Counted from the stretch's first letter, positions 15,629-25,874 are shown. The stretch is 45,379 bases of DNA from Paulinella micropora (GCA_009731375.1 BJOX01000145.1:357711-403089); one strand, 5' to 3'. The notes: generated from the letters alone by a model not told the origin. Program-made: numbers and translations.

Positions 15629-17272
15629 ATGGACGACCATTTACAAGAACTNNNNNNNNNNNNNNNNNNNNNNNNNNNNNNNNNNNNNNNNNNNNNNNNN
15701 NNNNNNNNNNNNNNNNNNNNNNNNNNNNNNNNNNNNNNNNNNNNNNNNNNNNNNNNNNNNNNNNNNNNNNNNNNNNNNNNNNNNNNNNNNNNNNNNNNNN
15801 NNNNNNNNNNNNNNNNNNNNNNNNNNNNNNNNNNNNNNNNNNNNNNNNNNNNNNNNNNNNNNNNNNNNNNNNNNNNNNNNNNNNNNNNNNNNNNNNNNNN
15901 NNNNNNNNNNNNNNNNNNNNNNNNNNNNNNNNNNNNNNNNNNNNNNNNNNNNNNNNNNNNNNNNNNNNNNNNNNNNNNNNNNNNNNNNNNNNNNNNNNNN
16001 NNNNNNNNNNNNNNNNNNNNNNNNNNNNNNNNNNNNNNNNNNNNNNNNNNNNNNNNNNNNNNNNNNNNNNNNNNNNNNNNNNNNNNNNNNNNNNNNNNNN
16101 NNNNNNNNNNNNNNNNNNNNNNNNNNNNNNNNNNNNNNNNNNNNNNNNNNNNNNNNNNNNNNNNNNNNNNNNNNNNNNNNNNNNNNNNNNNNNNNNNNNN
16201 NNNNNNNNNNNNNNNNNNNNNNNNNNNNNNNNNNNNNNNNNNNNNNNNNNNNNNNNNNNNNNNNNNNNNNNNNNNNNNNNNNNNNNNNNNNNNNNNNNNN
16301 NNNNNNNNNNNNNNNNNNNNNNNNNNNNNNNNNNNNNNNNNNNNNNNNNNNNNNNNNNNNNNNNNNNNNNNNNNNNNNNNNNNNNNNNNNNNNNNNNNNN
16401 NNNNNNNNNNNNNNNNNNNNNNNNNNNNNNNNNNNNNNNNNNNNNNNNNNNNNNNNNNNNNNNNNNNNNNNNNNNNNNNNNNNNNNNNNNNNNNNNNNNN
16501 NNNNNNNNNNNNNNNNNNNNNNNNNNNNNNNNNNNNNNNNNNNNNNNNNNNNNNNNNNNNNNNNNNNNNNNNNNNNNNNNNNNNNNNNNNNNNNNNNNNN
16601 AAATCTATTCCATATATTCCAGAAATCATTACAACAGATAGCGGTGGAGAATACAAAGGAGCAGTTAATAAATATTTTGATGAACATAACATTGAACACA
16701 GAACAGTTGAAGTAGGAGACCACAAAGCACTCGCAATAGTTGATAGAGTGATTAGAACTATTAGAAGGTGGTTTGATATACTATTTGAAACAAATGGAAA
16801 CTTTGACTGGGTCTCATACATTGATGATATGGTTAAAGCTTACAATAATCGTTTTCATCCAACAATCAAAGCTAGACCAATTGACATCATAAATGGGAAA
16901 GCTACTAATAAACAAAAAATTGAAAGAGATGAGAGTATTAACGAATTTGAACCGGGTGATAAGGTAAGAAGGGAAGTTCAACGAAATCTATTTTCAAAAG
17001 GCGGACGAACTTGGTCAAAACAGATATATACGGTTTTGGGTAGAAACGGATTTAAGATTGTGCTATCTAATAAAGAACTAGTCAGCCCCCGCGAGTTGTT
17101 AAAGACTAAGTTTGAAAAACCAGTTGATGATGAAAAACAAATTCACGACCTTTTTCAAGAGATAACAAAGGAGAAGAAGATAAAGCAACAGTTGAAAAAA
17201 GAAGACATTCAACCAGAAAACATAATTGAAACCAAACGGCACAAAAAGAAAAAGGTAATGTTTGATTTATGA
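15629..17272 (+). CDS. INT: Retroviral-type (rve) integrase, gap in the middle
   Basis: The frame starts MDDHLQEL, is lost in 949 unknown bases (15652-16600) and resumes within the catalytic core. TTDSGGEYKGAVNKYF holds the second catalytic Asp, and 34 residues later HKALAIVDRVIRTIRR has Asp where DDE integrases usually carry Glu. FHPTIKARPIDII follows, then the SH3-like C-terminal domain FEPGDKVRREV, FSKGGRTWSKQIYTVLGRNG and a basic tail. This is the integrase type of polintons and PLVs, which inserts the linear viral DNA into host chromosomes, and it commonly lies next to a terminal repeat, as it seems to here. The frame across the gap is assumed, not shown. Confidence 0.8.
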   Translation: MDDHLQEXXXXXXXXXXXXXXXXXXXXXXXXXXXXXXXXXXXXXXXXXXXXXXXXXXXXXXXXXXXXXXXXXXXXXXXXXXXXXXXXXXXXXXXXXXXXXXXXXXXXXXXXXXXXXXXXXXXXXXXXXXXXXXXXXXXXXXXXXXXXXXXXXXXXXXXXXXXXXXXXXXXXXXXXXXXXXXXXXXXXXXXXXXXXXXXXXXXXXXXXXXXXXXXXXXXXXXXXXXXXXXXXXXXXXXXXXXXXXXXXXXXXXXXXXXXXXXXXXXXXXXXXXXXXXXXXXXXXXXXXXXXXXXXXXXXXXXXXXXXXXXXXXXXXXXXXXXXXXKSIPYIPEIITTDSGGEYKGAVNKYFDEHNIEHRTVEVGDHKALAIVDRVIRTIRRWFDILFETNGNFDWVSYIDDMVKAYNNRFHPTIKARPIDIINGKATNKQKIERDESINEFEPGDKVRREVQRNLFSKGGRTWSKQIYTVLGRNGFKIVLSNKELVSPRELLKTKFEKPVDDEKQIHDLFQEITKEKKIKQQLKKEDIQPENIIETKRHKKKKVMFDL

Positions 17273-17770
17273 GTGAAAATTGTTTTTTTTGTTTTGGAGA
17301 AATTTGCCTTCTTTTCGCTTTGTCAAAAATCGCGTTTTCGGCAAAGGAGAAAATCTGTAGGTTTTCGTGTTTTGGTCACGGGCTCATTTCCTTTTTGCTT
17401 TTGTGTGTTGAATGTAGTGGCACCCCATACTGCCCGTGTAAAAAATGGGGATTTATGTTGTTATCTCTTAATACGACCGACTGTGTAAAAAATGGCCAAC
17501 GATAGCAAAATTCAAAACGAAAAAGGGGGGGGAGCCTTTGGATCACTCCCCCTTTTCTTTGTTCTTTTTTCTGGAGCACTGCAAGCAAGGAAGAAAGAAG
17601 ACCATCGCCGACCTGGGAGGCGACTGTCAAAAGGGTTGGTGCCACTCCAAAATTGGCACACAAAAAGGGTGACCGCGTCGTGGGACAAGGCAAGCACATC
17701 AGGCACAACAACTGGTTTGCAACAACTAAGGCAAAAAGCAAAAAGGACAGACAGCCTCTAAGACCTCAGA
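17273..17770. other. Putative right edge of the viral element
   Basis: After the integrase stop, coding density ends. The stretch has T-rich runs, then an inverted repeat AAAAGGGGG ... CCCCCTTTT near 17,520-17,558. Beyond about 17,580 a different short open frame appears (K-E-E-R-R-P-S-P at 17,588 to a TAG at 17,783) with no recognised family. The terminal inverted repeat and target duplication expected of a PLV cannot be checked because the other end is outside the window. Confidence 0.35.
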
Positions 17771-18038
17771 CTCATGAGTGTTAGTACTCTAAGAGGCACT
17801 TTCAAAAACAAAGGCAGTATGACGGAAAAAGGACAATATGACGGGAGAACCCCGTTCAAAGCGTTTCAACGAGAGATGGTTTTGGCCCTAGGGGCAAAAG
17901 GACTCAAGGGGGCACTAAAGACCCCTCAAGAACACATTAAGTTAGTTCATGAGAGTAATGTGAGTGCGTTGCACAGCAAAGGAAAGAAAGTCCCCAACTA
18001 CATGTGGAGGTGGGGGGAGAGAGCAGGAAAGCAATCAG

Positions 18039-18040
<2 letters not shown>

Positions 18041-18076
<36 letters not shown>
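18041..18076. repeat. (GA)n inside the gag relic
   Basis: A near-pure AG dinucleotide run inside the gag frame, encoding alternating Arg-Glu. A second run at about 18,905-18,950 does the same. Confidence 0.85.
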
Positions 18077-18085
<9 letters not shown>

Positions 18086-18135
18086 GTAAAGATAGGGTTG
18101 AGAGAGGAGGAAGAGGAAGCTGAGTTAGACTCAGA

Positions 18136-18185
18136 GTCAGGGTCAGACAGGGAAAACCTTGTCAGGGTCAGACAGGGAAAACCTT
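18136..18185. repeat. 25-base tandem duplication in the gag relic
   Basis: The 25-base unit beginning GTCAGGGTCAGACAGGG occurs twice head to tail. Since 25 is not a multiple of three, it moves the reading frame by exactly the amount separating the two gag pieces on either side. Confidence 0.9.
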
Positions 18186-18900
18186 ACCTCTTATTTTACT
18201 GAGACAGAAAGACAGCCTACGTTAGGGGGAGATAGTGGTGAGAGTGAGCAAAAGGGAGGAGAAGAGCAGGTGGAGGAGAGGGGGAGAGTGAATAGTCAGC
18301 CTTCACCTACTTATTCCACACCAGCAACGACAACAATCAGGACGAAGAGCAAGGAGCAAGTAGAGGAAAAAGAGAAGGAAGACAGAATGATAGTAGCATA
18401 TGAGGAGAATTTGGAGCATGAGATGAAAAGACAGAGAGAGAGGAAGCTTTTTCGTTTGTGTTTGATAAGCTAGCAGGTAAAGCCAAGAGGAGTGTGGCAG
18501 ATTTGGTGAGAGACACCTCACCAGACTTTGGTCAGAACTTGCACACTGTGTGGGCAAGACTAACCAAAAGGTTTGGTAAGGTGAGTGAGGAAGATGTGCA
18601 AGATAAAATAAATGCGATGAATGCATGGACATTTGATGAGGGGTGTGATTATGCTCCGCAGTTTGATGCGTTTGTTGCGTTAGATGAAGAGCTAAAGGCA
18701 GTAGGCCATAAAACACCCCACAGAACAATGGAAACAATAATCACTAATGCCTTGCAAAACCCTGAGTATGCATCAGAGGGGGTGAGAAAGGATTGGGGAG
18801 GATGGATGAGCACGCTGAAGATGAATAAGAAGCAGCATGCATGGTCTTTTGAGGAATGGTGGGAGGAGTTGGAAGAAAGAGCGTTGGAGATAGATAGGAA

Positions 18901-18951
<51 letters not shown>

Positions 18952-19511
18952 AGAAGATGAAGAAAGAAAAAAGCACACGCAGGGAAAGATGCCAACAAAA
19001 GAGAGGAAGGGCAGAGAGGTGTGTGTTTGGGGTTTCAAAGAGAGAGTGGATGCAAGTGGGGGGATGAGTGTCGTTTTGCTCATACAGAGGGGTCAGTCAC
19101 TATGGGTAGGGTGCCTGGGGTGTGTTACCTGTTTGAACAGTCAGGCAGCTGTGATAGATCTAACTGTAGATTTAAACACACCACCACTGATAAGAAAGGG
19201 GGAGGAAAGGAACAGGAACGAGAAAGAAGACGTGGAAGAAAGGAGAGAAATGTTTCAACTGTAACATGGAGGGGCATGTGTTCTCCGCATGTGAGAAGGA
19301 GTGCAGGATGTGTGGGGGTGAGCATAGACTGCATGAATGTGAAGAGATGAAGAAGGCGAGAGAAAAGCCAGGTGAGAAGGAAAAACCGAGAGAGAAGGAA
19401 AAGAGAGGAAAGTGGAACATGGAAAGTTAGGAAGGGGAAGTAAGTCAGACACTTCTGACACAGATAGGGGGAGTGAGTCAGACACGGATGAGGAAGGTGA
19501 GAAGGTGAAAG

Positions 19512-20226
19512 CATTAAAAAGGACGATGAGATTTACACAGGGCGAGACAGAGTAGGCATGGTAAAGGAGAAGGCCCACATGGGCAAAGTGATGGTAGTAC
19601 AAGAGAGAGAAGTATATCGTCAATGTGAGGGGCGAGTGTCAGGTGGGCAGCAATGTTTTGTATGCACGCATGACATGGAGAGTGAGAATGTTTTGTTGCG
19701 AGAGGCAGCTTGTGGATTGTTGAGAGGGCGATTTTGCGGGCTGCATACAGATCAGGAAAGAGAGAGTGAGAGGGAAGGCTTAGCCCCAGTGATGGGGGAG
19801 CAAAACATAATTAACCCACCTAAGCCGTTAGTTGAGAAGGAGAAGAAAGAGAAGGAGAAGCGCTCAAAGCGCAGAAGCAAGAAAAAGAAGGGGAAAGGAA
19901 AGGCTGAGTCCAGTCAGAAGAGCCCAAGGAAAGGGCAAGGTTATTTTATGGAGTCGGGGAACCAAGGTGACTCTAACGACGACGACCAACGCGACGGGCG
20001 TGTGGGAGGCAGCGAAAGCGACAGCGGCGCAGATGCGGACCCGGAGCGTCGATTCCAGCTGGTGGAGCGTGCGGTGCGCAAGTGGGCGGAGGACTACAGC
20101 GTCGGCGAGATGGCGGATGGGAGCCGGGAAGTTAAGGGACCCGGCGGCTTCATGGAAGCAAGAGAATGGGGGAGCGCGCGGTGGGCGGCGCAACAACTGG
20201 ACTTTTTGACTACTGCGTCAGCATAA
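19512..20226 (+). pseudogene. Open frame with Cys/His cluster downstream of gag
   Basis: An open frame (KKDDEIYTGRDRVGMVKEK...) continues the gag direction after another frame change. It has a cysteine-rich segment (CEGRVSGGQQCFVCTHDM ... CGLLRGRFCGLH) that could bind zinc, then a long Lys/Glu tract and an acidic, more GC-rich end with WAEDYSVGEMADGS and ARWAAQQLDFLTTASA before TAA. I recognise no family. It may be the end of the retroelement protein or part of a host gene fused to it. Confidence 0.35.
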
Positions 20227-20398
20227 GCTAAGTTGGTTAGAGGGATACAAAGTTAGTATTGCGTTAGTGCATATAGTTGTTAGTACGGCTCCAGTAATTT
20301 CTGAATAGGGCTACACATATTTACCATCATATATGCAAGGTTAGTAGCATAAGGTAGATGAGCCCCGGGGCCGTTATTCCTAAATATTTCTGTCACAG

Positions 20399-20666
20399 TG
20401 ACATTCAAGACAGCAAAAAAAATTAGTTTTCAGTTTTTCAACACGGTCAGATTTTTATTTTTGTGACAATTTTTCGTTTTTGTGACAAAAATTTTTAATT
20501 TCCCAATTTAACGGTAACATTTTGCGAAAATTTACGATGTTTTGCGGGCGAATATAGCAGTTAATTTGAAAATTTTAAATTTCCAACCAAAATCAAAATT
20601 CCAACCAAAACTGAAAATCTGACACAAAAACTAAAAAGTAATTTTTTTTTTTTGTCTTGAATGTCA
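20399..20666. mobile_element. MITE-like palindromic element
   Basis: A 268-base element begins TGACATTCAAGACA and ends with the exact reverse complement TGTCTTGAATGTCA. The inverted similarity extends inward for about 70 bases with small gaps (a run of A, then ATTA.TTTT.AGTTTTT, then GTCAGATTTT). ACAG flanks both sides (20,395-20,398 and 20,667-20,670), a possible 4-base target duplication. It has no coding capacity. This fits a non-autonomous DNA transposon or foldback element. Confidence 0.7.
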
Positions 20667-20670
20667 ACAG

Positions 20671-22400
20671 CAGTAGGGGGAGCAATGGATAATTTATTAA
20701 TTAATAATAGTATTTAGTCATACCGGCCCACCCCAATGACAATTACCTATTTTTACCTATATCGCTCTAAGTGTAACGGTGAATTTAATGCTTTGGCGGT
20801 CTGGGGTTGGGGCACTTAGTGACGTGTCATTATTCAAATATCTAAGTAAAAGTAAAATACGAACCCTCTCGTCCCACTGGCCACTCGTTCATTTCAAGTT
20901 TTTTTTGGTCATTTTCCCGGAAAATCGGGAGTCCGCGGAGTGTAGTCAAAAGTAGATTTTTCCAACAGCATGGCAGCGATTCTATATAACAGCTTGTTCC
21001 GCCTCGGCAACCACGCAACATCCTATCCTGCAAAGTTGTAAAAGTGCTCCTCAACACCTTTCCTCGTCGTTCCAGAATTGACCTATGTAACGTACAGATA
21101 TGGGTAAAAAGTGTAATGGTAAAAAGCTGGTGCCGCCAGTACCAGGATAAGTATTAATAGTACAATTGTCACAGTATTAACAACTAAATTAATACTAATA
21201 ACAGAAACAACTACTACTAACTTCCGGCTAATTACTGAGTAATATTAATATAACTGAGGAGACTTGAAGGGTCTAATTCGGTAATGTCCAACAGCTATCT
21301 GTGCGGCCAGGGGCCCGGTACTCGCAAACCTGATTAGGCAATATTTGATCATGCGGCTGAGAGAATACTGCGCAGCAGATGATGCCGCAAATTTCATCTC
21401 AATGAAATAACCACTACTTAACACCTTAAACAGGAGGCGTACTATATCTTTTGTGATTCGGCAGTTGGACTAGCGGGCATTGTTTTAGTATTGTTGAATT
21501 CTTCGAGTTTGGAAGTCGGAAGCCGGTAGGAGGGGGACGCCCCCGAGTGCTGGTTGAGTAAGACGGGAAGCGAGTGCGGAGGTTTTTGTCCATATATGTG
21601 CCTTGGAGCGTTACTGTGCAACGGATCGATCGATATCACAGACGAAGACCTTCTTTCAAGTGGTGTGGGGTCTACCTTAAGTGACCCTTTTCAGGAAAGC
21701 GCGCATTTTGAATTGCCTGTGCCTACAGCTGATCACTGTAGAAACTTCCCACGCTCTGCTCTGCTTGTGTGTAGCAGGAAGGCAAGGTGGGGAACCAGAA
21801 GGACAAGACGGACAGTAGTCGGTTGCTCATTAAAGACGTTAAGGTTGCTGTAGGCAGCGGGGTGCAATCTGAAAGGTGTCTGTTTTTGTTCCTTGTACCG
21901 TGGTTGTGTTGAACGTGGTTTTCCTTGTAACGAAGGACCCACGGACACAACAGTTGCATTGCACAGACTTACAAGGTAGCTATAGGGTTGCCTTTTTAGT
22001 GCTGGTGTAGGCAGAGAGGGAATAGCTAGTCTGCTCTCTGTCTGTGATGTTTATCTGTGCTTTGCTGTCTTATCCATTCCGAGGCTGTGGTTTGGACCGC
22101 AGTTCTCTTCGTTGCTTTTCCTTTATTTTCCCATCTTCTGCTCTCATCGTTTTCTTCGTCTCTATTCTTCATTTCCTTTTTCCTCTCCCCCATCTTGTCT
22201 GCTGTCTTCTCCCTTTGTTTCCCTATTGTTTTACTTATGTTCACCTACTTACATGCTTCCTTTTCAGCTCTACGAAAAGCGAGCGTTCTTCAAATATTAA
22301 AAGTTGTTCAGTGAAAAAAATCTCTGCTTTGACTGCACTCGTTGCGGCTGGTAGTACCAATATAGTAGGAATGTACAAGTACCGGTACTTGTCACCAAAG
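20671..22400. other. No supported gene
   Basis: Unique, AT-leaning sequence with short open frames only. I see no exon chain, RNA gene or repeat array I can support here. Confidence 0.5.
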
Positions 22401-22405
22401 CGGAA

Positions 22406-22407
<2 letters not shown>

Positions 22408-22453
<46 letters not shown>
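22408..22453. repeat. (GA)n microsatellite
   Basis: A pure GA dinucleotide run. The roughly 570 bases after it (to about 23,030) hold no gene I can support. Confidence 0.85.
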
Positions 22454-22456
<3 letters not shown>

Positions 22457-23030
22457 GGGCGAGAGAAGCCTGAACGAAGGGAAAAGACACGGTCAGCGAA
22501 GAATGAACGCAAAAATGTCAATTTCGAATAAAGGGAGACCAAATAGGAAATTGTTATTATGGTTCAATAATCAATTGAATGTAGTACAAGTCTGAAAGAA
22601 ATTCAAGCTCAGCAGTTGACTTTAGATAAGCCTGTGCAAATGCTTATGCTGCTGAGAGTGGAAGGACAGCAAGGATCACTGATAGGTATCGGGTCACCTT
22701 GGTTGCAGCAACTGCCGATCGACCAGCTTCGTCAGTTGAGCAAGCCCATGATCGGCGCTTCACAACAAAAAGACGGTCGATTTGTGAAGTCTCATGCTAG
22801 TGAAACAAGACAGTCGTAGCAATTGCGATGCTGCACTTTTGGCTGGTCGTTCAGCGCGGGCATGCAGGCCGTGTCTGTGGAAAGTCTGCCCGGTGCATTG
22901 CAGCAGGTGCGGGTTCAAGAATCCTTCACATTCACGATTGCACTTTTCCTTGCATGCCTTGGTGATGGTCGATGCAGGCAGGTCGCAACCCTTGATGGAG
23001 GCCGGCCCAACGATAGCTCTGATTCTGGCT

Positions 23031-23619
23031 TTAGAACCCCTTGCCCGCACCCTCCCGCTTCTGCAGCGCCTCCACAGCGTTTTTCCAAGCCACGCGCGCC
23101 TCCCTGCCCACACAGCAGCACAACTTCACGATTCATGCTATTAGAGCTTGAGTTGAAGGGGAACAGAAGGCGCAAACGGAAGACGTGCTACATAAAAAAC
23201 GTGGTTCGGGGCATCGACAGAGTCAGGGAAGATGTGTACTCGAGCCGCACGATGATGTCCCTCTCGTGAGGGGTTTTCTCCATCGCCTGCCCACGATGCA
23301 GCAGGACATGCAAGCGTAGCCATGCCACGTGACAAGATGACAGCGAAAGAGATTGCACACCCGACGAACTCAAGCGGCAAGAAACTTTTTGTACACGAGT
23401 GCATGGACTATTGATGAGAATGCGGGCGGTTGCTACCATATCGCTCGATTCCAGCGCTGCGCCCCNNNNNNNNNNNNNNNNNNNNNNNNNNNNNNNNNNN
23501 NNNNNNNNNNNNNNNNNNNNNNNNNNNNNNNNNNNNNNNNCCGCCTCTCCCTTCGAATAGATAACAACAATAACAACAACAACAACAACAACAACAGCAA
23601 CAACAACAACAACAATAAC

Positions 23620-23660
<41 letters not shown>

Positions 23661-24180
23661 CAACAACAGCAACAACAACAACAACAAAGCCACCCAGGGC
23701 CGGAACCTGTCCAGCCTTCTCTCCGCTGGCGTCCTGGTACGGGTCGTTCAAGATTGGCAAGCCCAGAAGTTCTGCGCAGCACAGAGCAAAATATGTACTT
23801 CAGGATGTCTTAGCTATTCGAGCTACGTGCAACCTTTAATGTTCATGATTATGTATGGGGTTTGCTGTTGTTTACGTACGTACTTTCGCTTTTGCGCTTG
23901 AGTTGCGCGATGCGCTGCAGGAGCTCATCGCGGTCCGCTACCACACAGTCACTGCTGGGCTCCAGACCACACACAGCACACACAGTCCGACCTTCAGCGA
24001 CATGGCGAGGATAACCCCTGGCAAAGCTTTGATCCCTAGAAGTGAAGAAGCGATCACCGTCAAAATGAGGGAAATGGATAGACCATTTCTCGAAGACTTG
24101 GCGGGCTTTTTGCTCCACAACAAGGAGTTCCTCCAATAGCTCGTCCTCGCCCACACCCCCGGGCATGGCCCAGCCACCGC

Positions 24181-24181
<1 letters not shown>
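23031..24181 (-). CDS. 3' exons of a spliced host gene, family unrecognised
   Basis: Three minus-strand exons are visible. Exon a, 24181-23884, enters after a CACACAG acceptor and encodes GGGWAMPGGVGEDELLEELL ... VCAVCGLEPSSDCVVADRDELLQRIAQLKRKSE, ending at a GTACGT donor in phase 1. Exon b, 23771-23707, enters after GCGCAG and restores the frame exactly (LLGLPILNDPYQDASGEKAGQ), ending at a GTTCCG donor in phase 0. A probable last exon, 23103-23031, enters after GGGCAG and encodes EARVAWKNAVEALQKREGAG to a TAA stop. CAA/AAT repeats and an N gap (23466-23540) lie between b and the last exon, so a further exon may be missing. Helical, charged protein with a Cys pair; no function assigned. Confidence 0.5.
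23560..23688. repeat. CAA and AAT repeats in an intron
   Basis: Interleaved CAA and AAT trinucleotide runs inside the intron of the minus-strand host gene, next to an N gap. The polyN and polyL frames they create are artefacts. Confidence 0.85.
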
Positions 24182-24183
<2 letters not shown>

Positions 24184-24239
<56 letters not shown>

Positions 24240-24275
24240 CGAGATATGAGAGATGAGAGATGAGAGATGAGAGAT

Positions 24276-24313
<38 letters not shown>

Positions 24314-24386
24314 ATGAGAGAGAGAGATGAGAGATGAGAGAGATGAGAGAGAGAGAGAGAGATCGAGAGAGAGAGAGAGAGAGAGA

Positions 24387-24422
<36 letters not shown>

Positions 24423-24511
24423 GTGTGTGTGTGTGTGTAACGACAGCAACAATAACACAGATAACAACAACAACAATAACAACAACTATAATGAGAGAGA
24501 GAGAGAGCGAG

Positions 24512-24580
<69 letters not shown>

Positions 24581-24591
24581 GAGATGAGAGA

Positions 24592-24633
<42 letters not shown>

Positions 24634-24660
24634 AGCGAGTGAGGGAGAGAGAGAGAGAGA
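24184..24660. repeat. GT and GA microsatellite block
   Basis: A TG run at 24,184-24,212 leads into GA repeats with GATGA interruptions, further TG runs, a short CAA/AAC stretch at about 24,440-24,490 and more GA. The start abuts the acceptor of the minus-strand exon at 24181. Confidence 0.9.
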
Positions 24661-24662
24661 AA

Positions 24663-24751
24663 TTTCTAGAATCTTTCTCCTAACAACCTTCCTAGATTGT
24701 TATCATTTTTGCCTAATAGTCAAATATGATAAATTGAACTCACCAGAGAGA
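24663..24751. repeat. Direct repeat flanking a SINE body (copy 1)
   Basis: About 88 bases starting TTTCTAGAATCTTTCTCCT recur at 24,900-24,986 with one substitution and a 2-base indel. The tRNA-like SINE body lies between the two copies. They may be parts of a dimeric SINE or an unusually long target duplication. Confidence 0.75.
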
Positions 24752-24899
24752 TACCGCGGGTTCAACCCCCGCACTGACCAAAAAACAAAACCTTGAGCAA
24801 ATCACCGGGTAATCCGCCTTAGATAAAGGCATGTTGTTATGACACACTTTTCACGCGGTGTTTTCCCAACCATGTTGAGCTACTTGGTAAAAATATATA
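24752..24899 (+). mobile_element. tRNA-derived SINE body
   Basis: GCGGG (24,756-24,760), loop TTCAACC and CCCGC (24,768-24,772) form a perfect tRNA T-arm with a B-box-like GGTTCAACCCC, followed by the acceptor-strand-like ACTGACC plus A. No A box or cloverleaf 5' half precedes it, so this is not a tRNA gene. The following CCTTAGATAAAGGCAT ... CTTTTCACGCGG segment is related to the SINE tails at 26,863 and 27,324. Confidence 0.6.
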
Positions 24900-24977
24900 T
24901 TTCTAGAATCTTTCTCCTTACAACCTTCCTAGATTTTATCATTTTTGCCTAATAGTCAAATATGATAAATTGAACTC

Positions 24978-24986
<9 letters not shown>
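24900..24986. repeat. Direct repeat flanking a SINE body (copy 2)
   Basis: Second copy of the 88-base repeat at 24,663. It runs directly into a long GA microsatellite. Confidence 0.75.
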
Positions 24987-25019
<33 letters not shown>

Positions 25020-25066
25020 GAGAGAGAGATGAGAGAGTGAGAGAGGTGAGAGAGTGAGAGAGAGAG

Positions 25067-25101
<35 letters not shown>

Positions 25102-25293
25102 GAGAGAGATCGAGAGAGATCGAGAGAGAGAGAGAGAGAGAGAGATCGAGAGAGATCGAGAGAGAGAGATCGAGAGAGAGAGATCGAGAGAGAGAGATCG
25201 AGAGAGAGATCGAGAGAGAGATCGAGAGAGAGAGTGTGTGTGTGTGTTTGTGTGTGAGAGAGAGAGAGAGAGAGAGGAAGAGAAAGAAAGAGC

Positions 25294-25324
<31 letters not shown>

Positions 25325-25372
25325 TGAGAGAGCGAGTGAGAGAGAGAGAGAGAGAGTGAGAGAGAGAGAGAG

Positions 25373-25420
<48 letters not shown>

Positions 25421-25440
25421 AGAGAGAGAGAGAGAGAGAA
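24980..25440. repeat. (GA)n with GATCGA interruptions
   Basis: Almost 460 bases of GA repeat interrupted by regularly spaced GATCGA and TG runs. The long Leu/Ser and Arg/Glu frames here are repeat artefacts. Confidence 0.92.
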
Positions 25441-25518
25441 GAAATATATACAACCACTCATAAAAATACATAAAAAATAGTCAAAATAATTGCAAAAACA
25501 CACTACCGCGCACATACC

Positions 25519-25849
25519 AAACCAATCCTAAACCAACTCAAACTACTTGTCACCCAACTATATACCCTCTGTGTATGCATAGAAAATCACCCATTCATTT
25601 ACCCTAAAAAAACACCTCAACAGACAACTCCATAATAACACCTTTACCCCGATCAATACCATACATTCATACAAAACCCGATACTCAACTAAAGGCAGCC
25701 TCTTTGTTAACCACAAAGACCCATATCTCACCAAGCTCTTTGCAGATCAATGGAAATCAATCCCACAACATATAACAGATGAAACAAAAATAAAACCATT
25801 CAAAAAAGCACTAATGACACATCTACTAAAACACCAACAAACATCATAA
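25519..25849 (+). pseudogene. 3' end of a LINE ORF2 (non-LTR retrotransposon)
   Basis: Two adjacent frames give the typical post-reverse-transcriptase tail of LINE ORF2: ILNQLKLLVTQLYTLCVCI with a following aromatic/proline stretch, then, after a frameshift near 25,630, TIHSYKTRYSTKGSLF, DPYLTKLFADQWKSIPQ and a FKKALMTHLL end before TAA. The H-x-Y-x-TR and W-x-S-I-P motifs are the landmarks. A short 3' UTR and a run of A (25,875-25,920) follow, consistent with a 5'-truncated LINE insertion with its poly(A) tail. The 5' side ends in GA repeat. Confidence 0.65.
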
Positions 25850-25872
25850 TGTATATAAACATATGCACGCGC

Positions 25873-25874
<2 letters not shown>

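Larger units (their letters stand above)
17774..19430 (+). pseudogene. Decayed retrotransposon gag with CCCH and CCHC fingers
   Basis: Three frames carry successive pieces of one gag-like protein. First comes YDGRTPFKAFQREMVLALGA with a helical region, which resembles a Copia-type gag start. Then follows the capsid-like helical part FVFDKLAGKAKRS, LHTVWARLTKRFGKV, WTFDEGCDYAPQFDAFVAL. After a GA repeat come two CCCH fingers (19,024-19,083 C-x8-C-x5-C-x3-H; 19,123-19,179 C-x8-C-x4-C-x3-H), and in a third frame a retroviral zinc knuckle C-x2-C-x4-H-x4-C at 19,251-19,292. The frameshifts fall at a 25-base tandem duplication and at GA microsatellites. No protease, reverse transcriptase or LTR is visible, so this is a gag-only relic or a domesticated gag. 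Confidence 0.6.

Noticed and set aside
1-17272. Bacteriophage or prophage origin
   Set aside because: Double jelly-roll capsid, adenain-like protease, A32-type ATPase and rve integrase together indicate a eukaryotic PLV; fibre and S74 modules are shared with phages.
22760-23113. 117-codon minus-strand frame
   Set aside because: It overlaps the better-supported terminal exon at 23,031-23,103 in a different frame.
24741-24780. tRNA gene
   Set aside because: Only a T-arm and acceptor-like 3' strand are present; no D-arm, anticodon arm or 5' acceptor strand.
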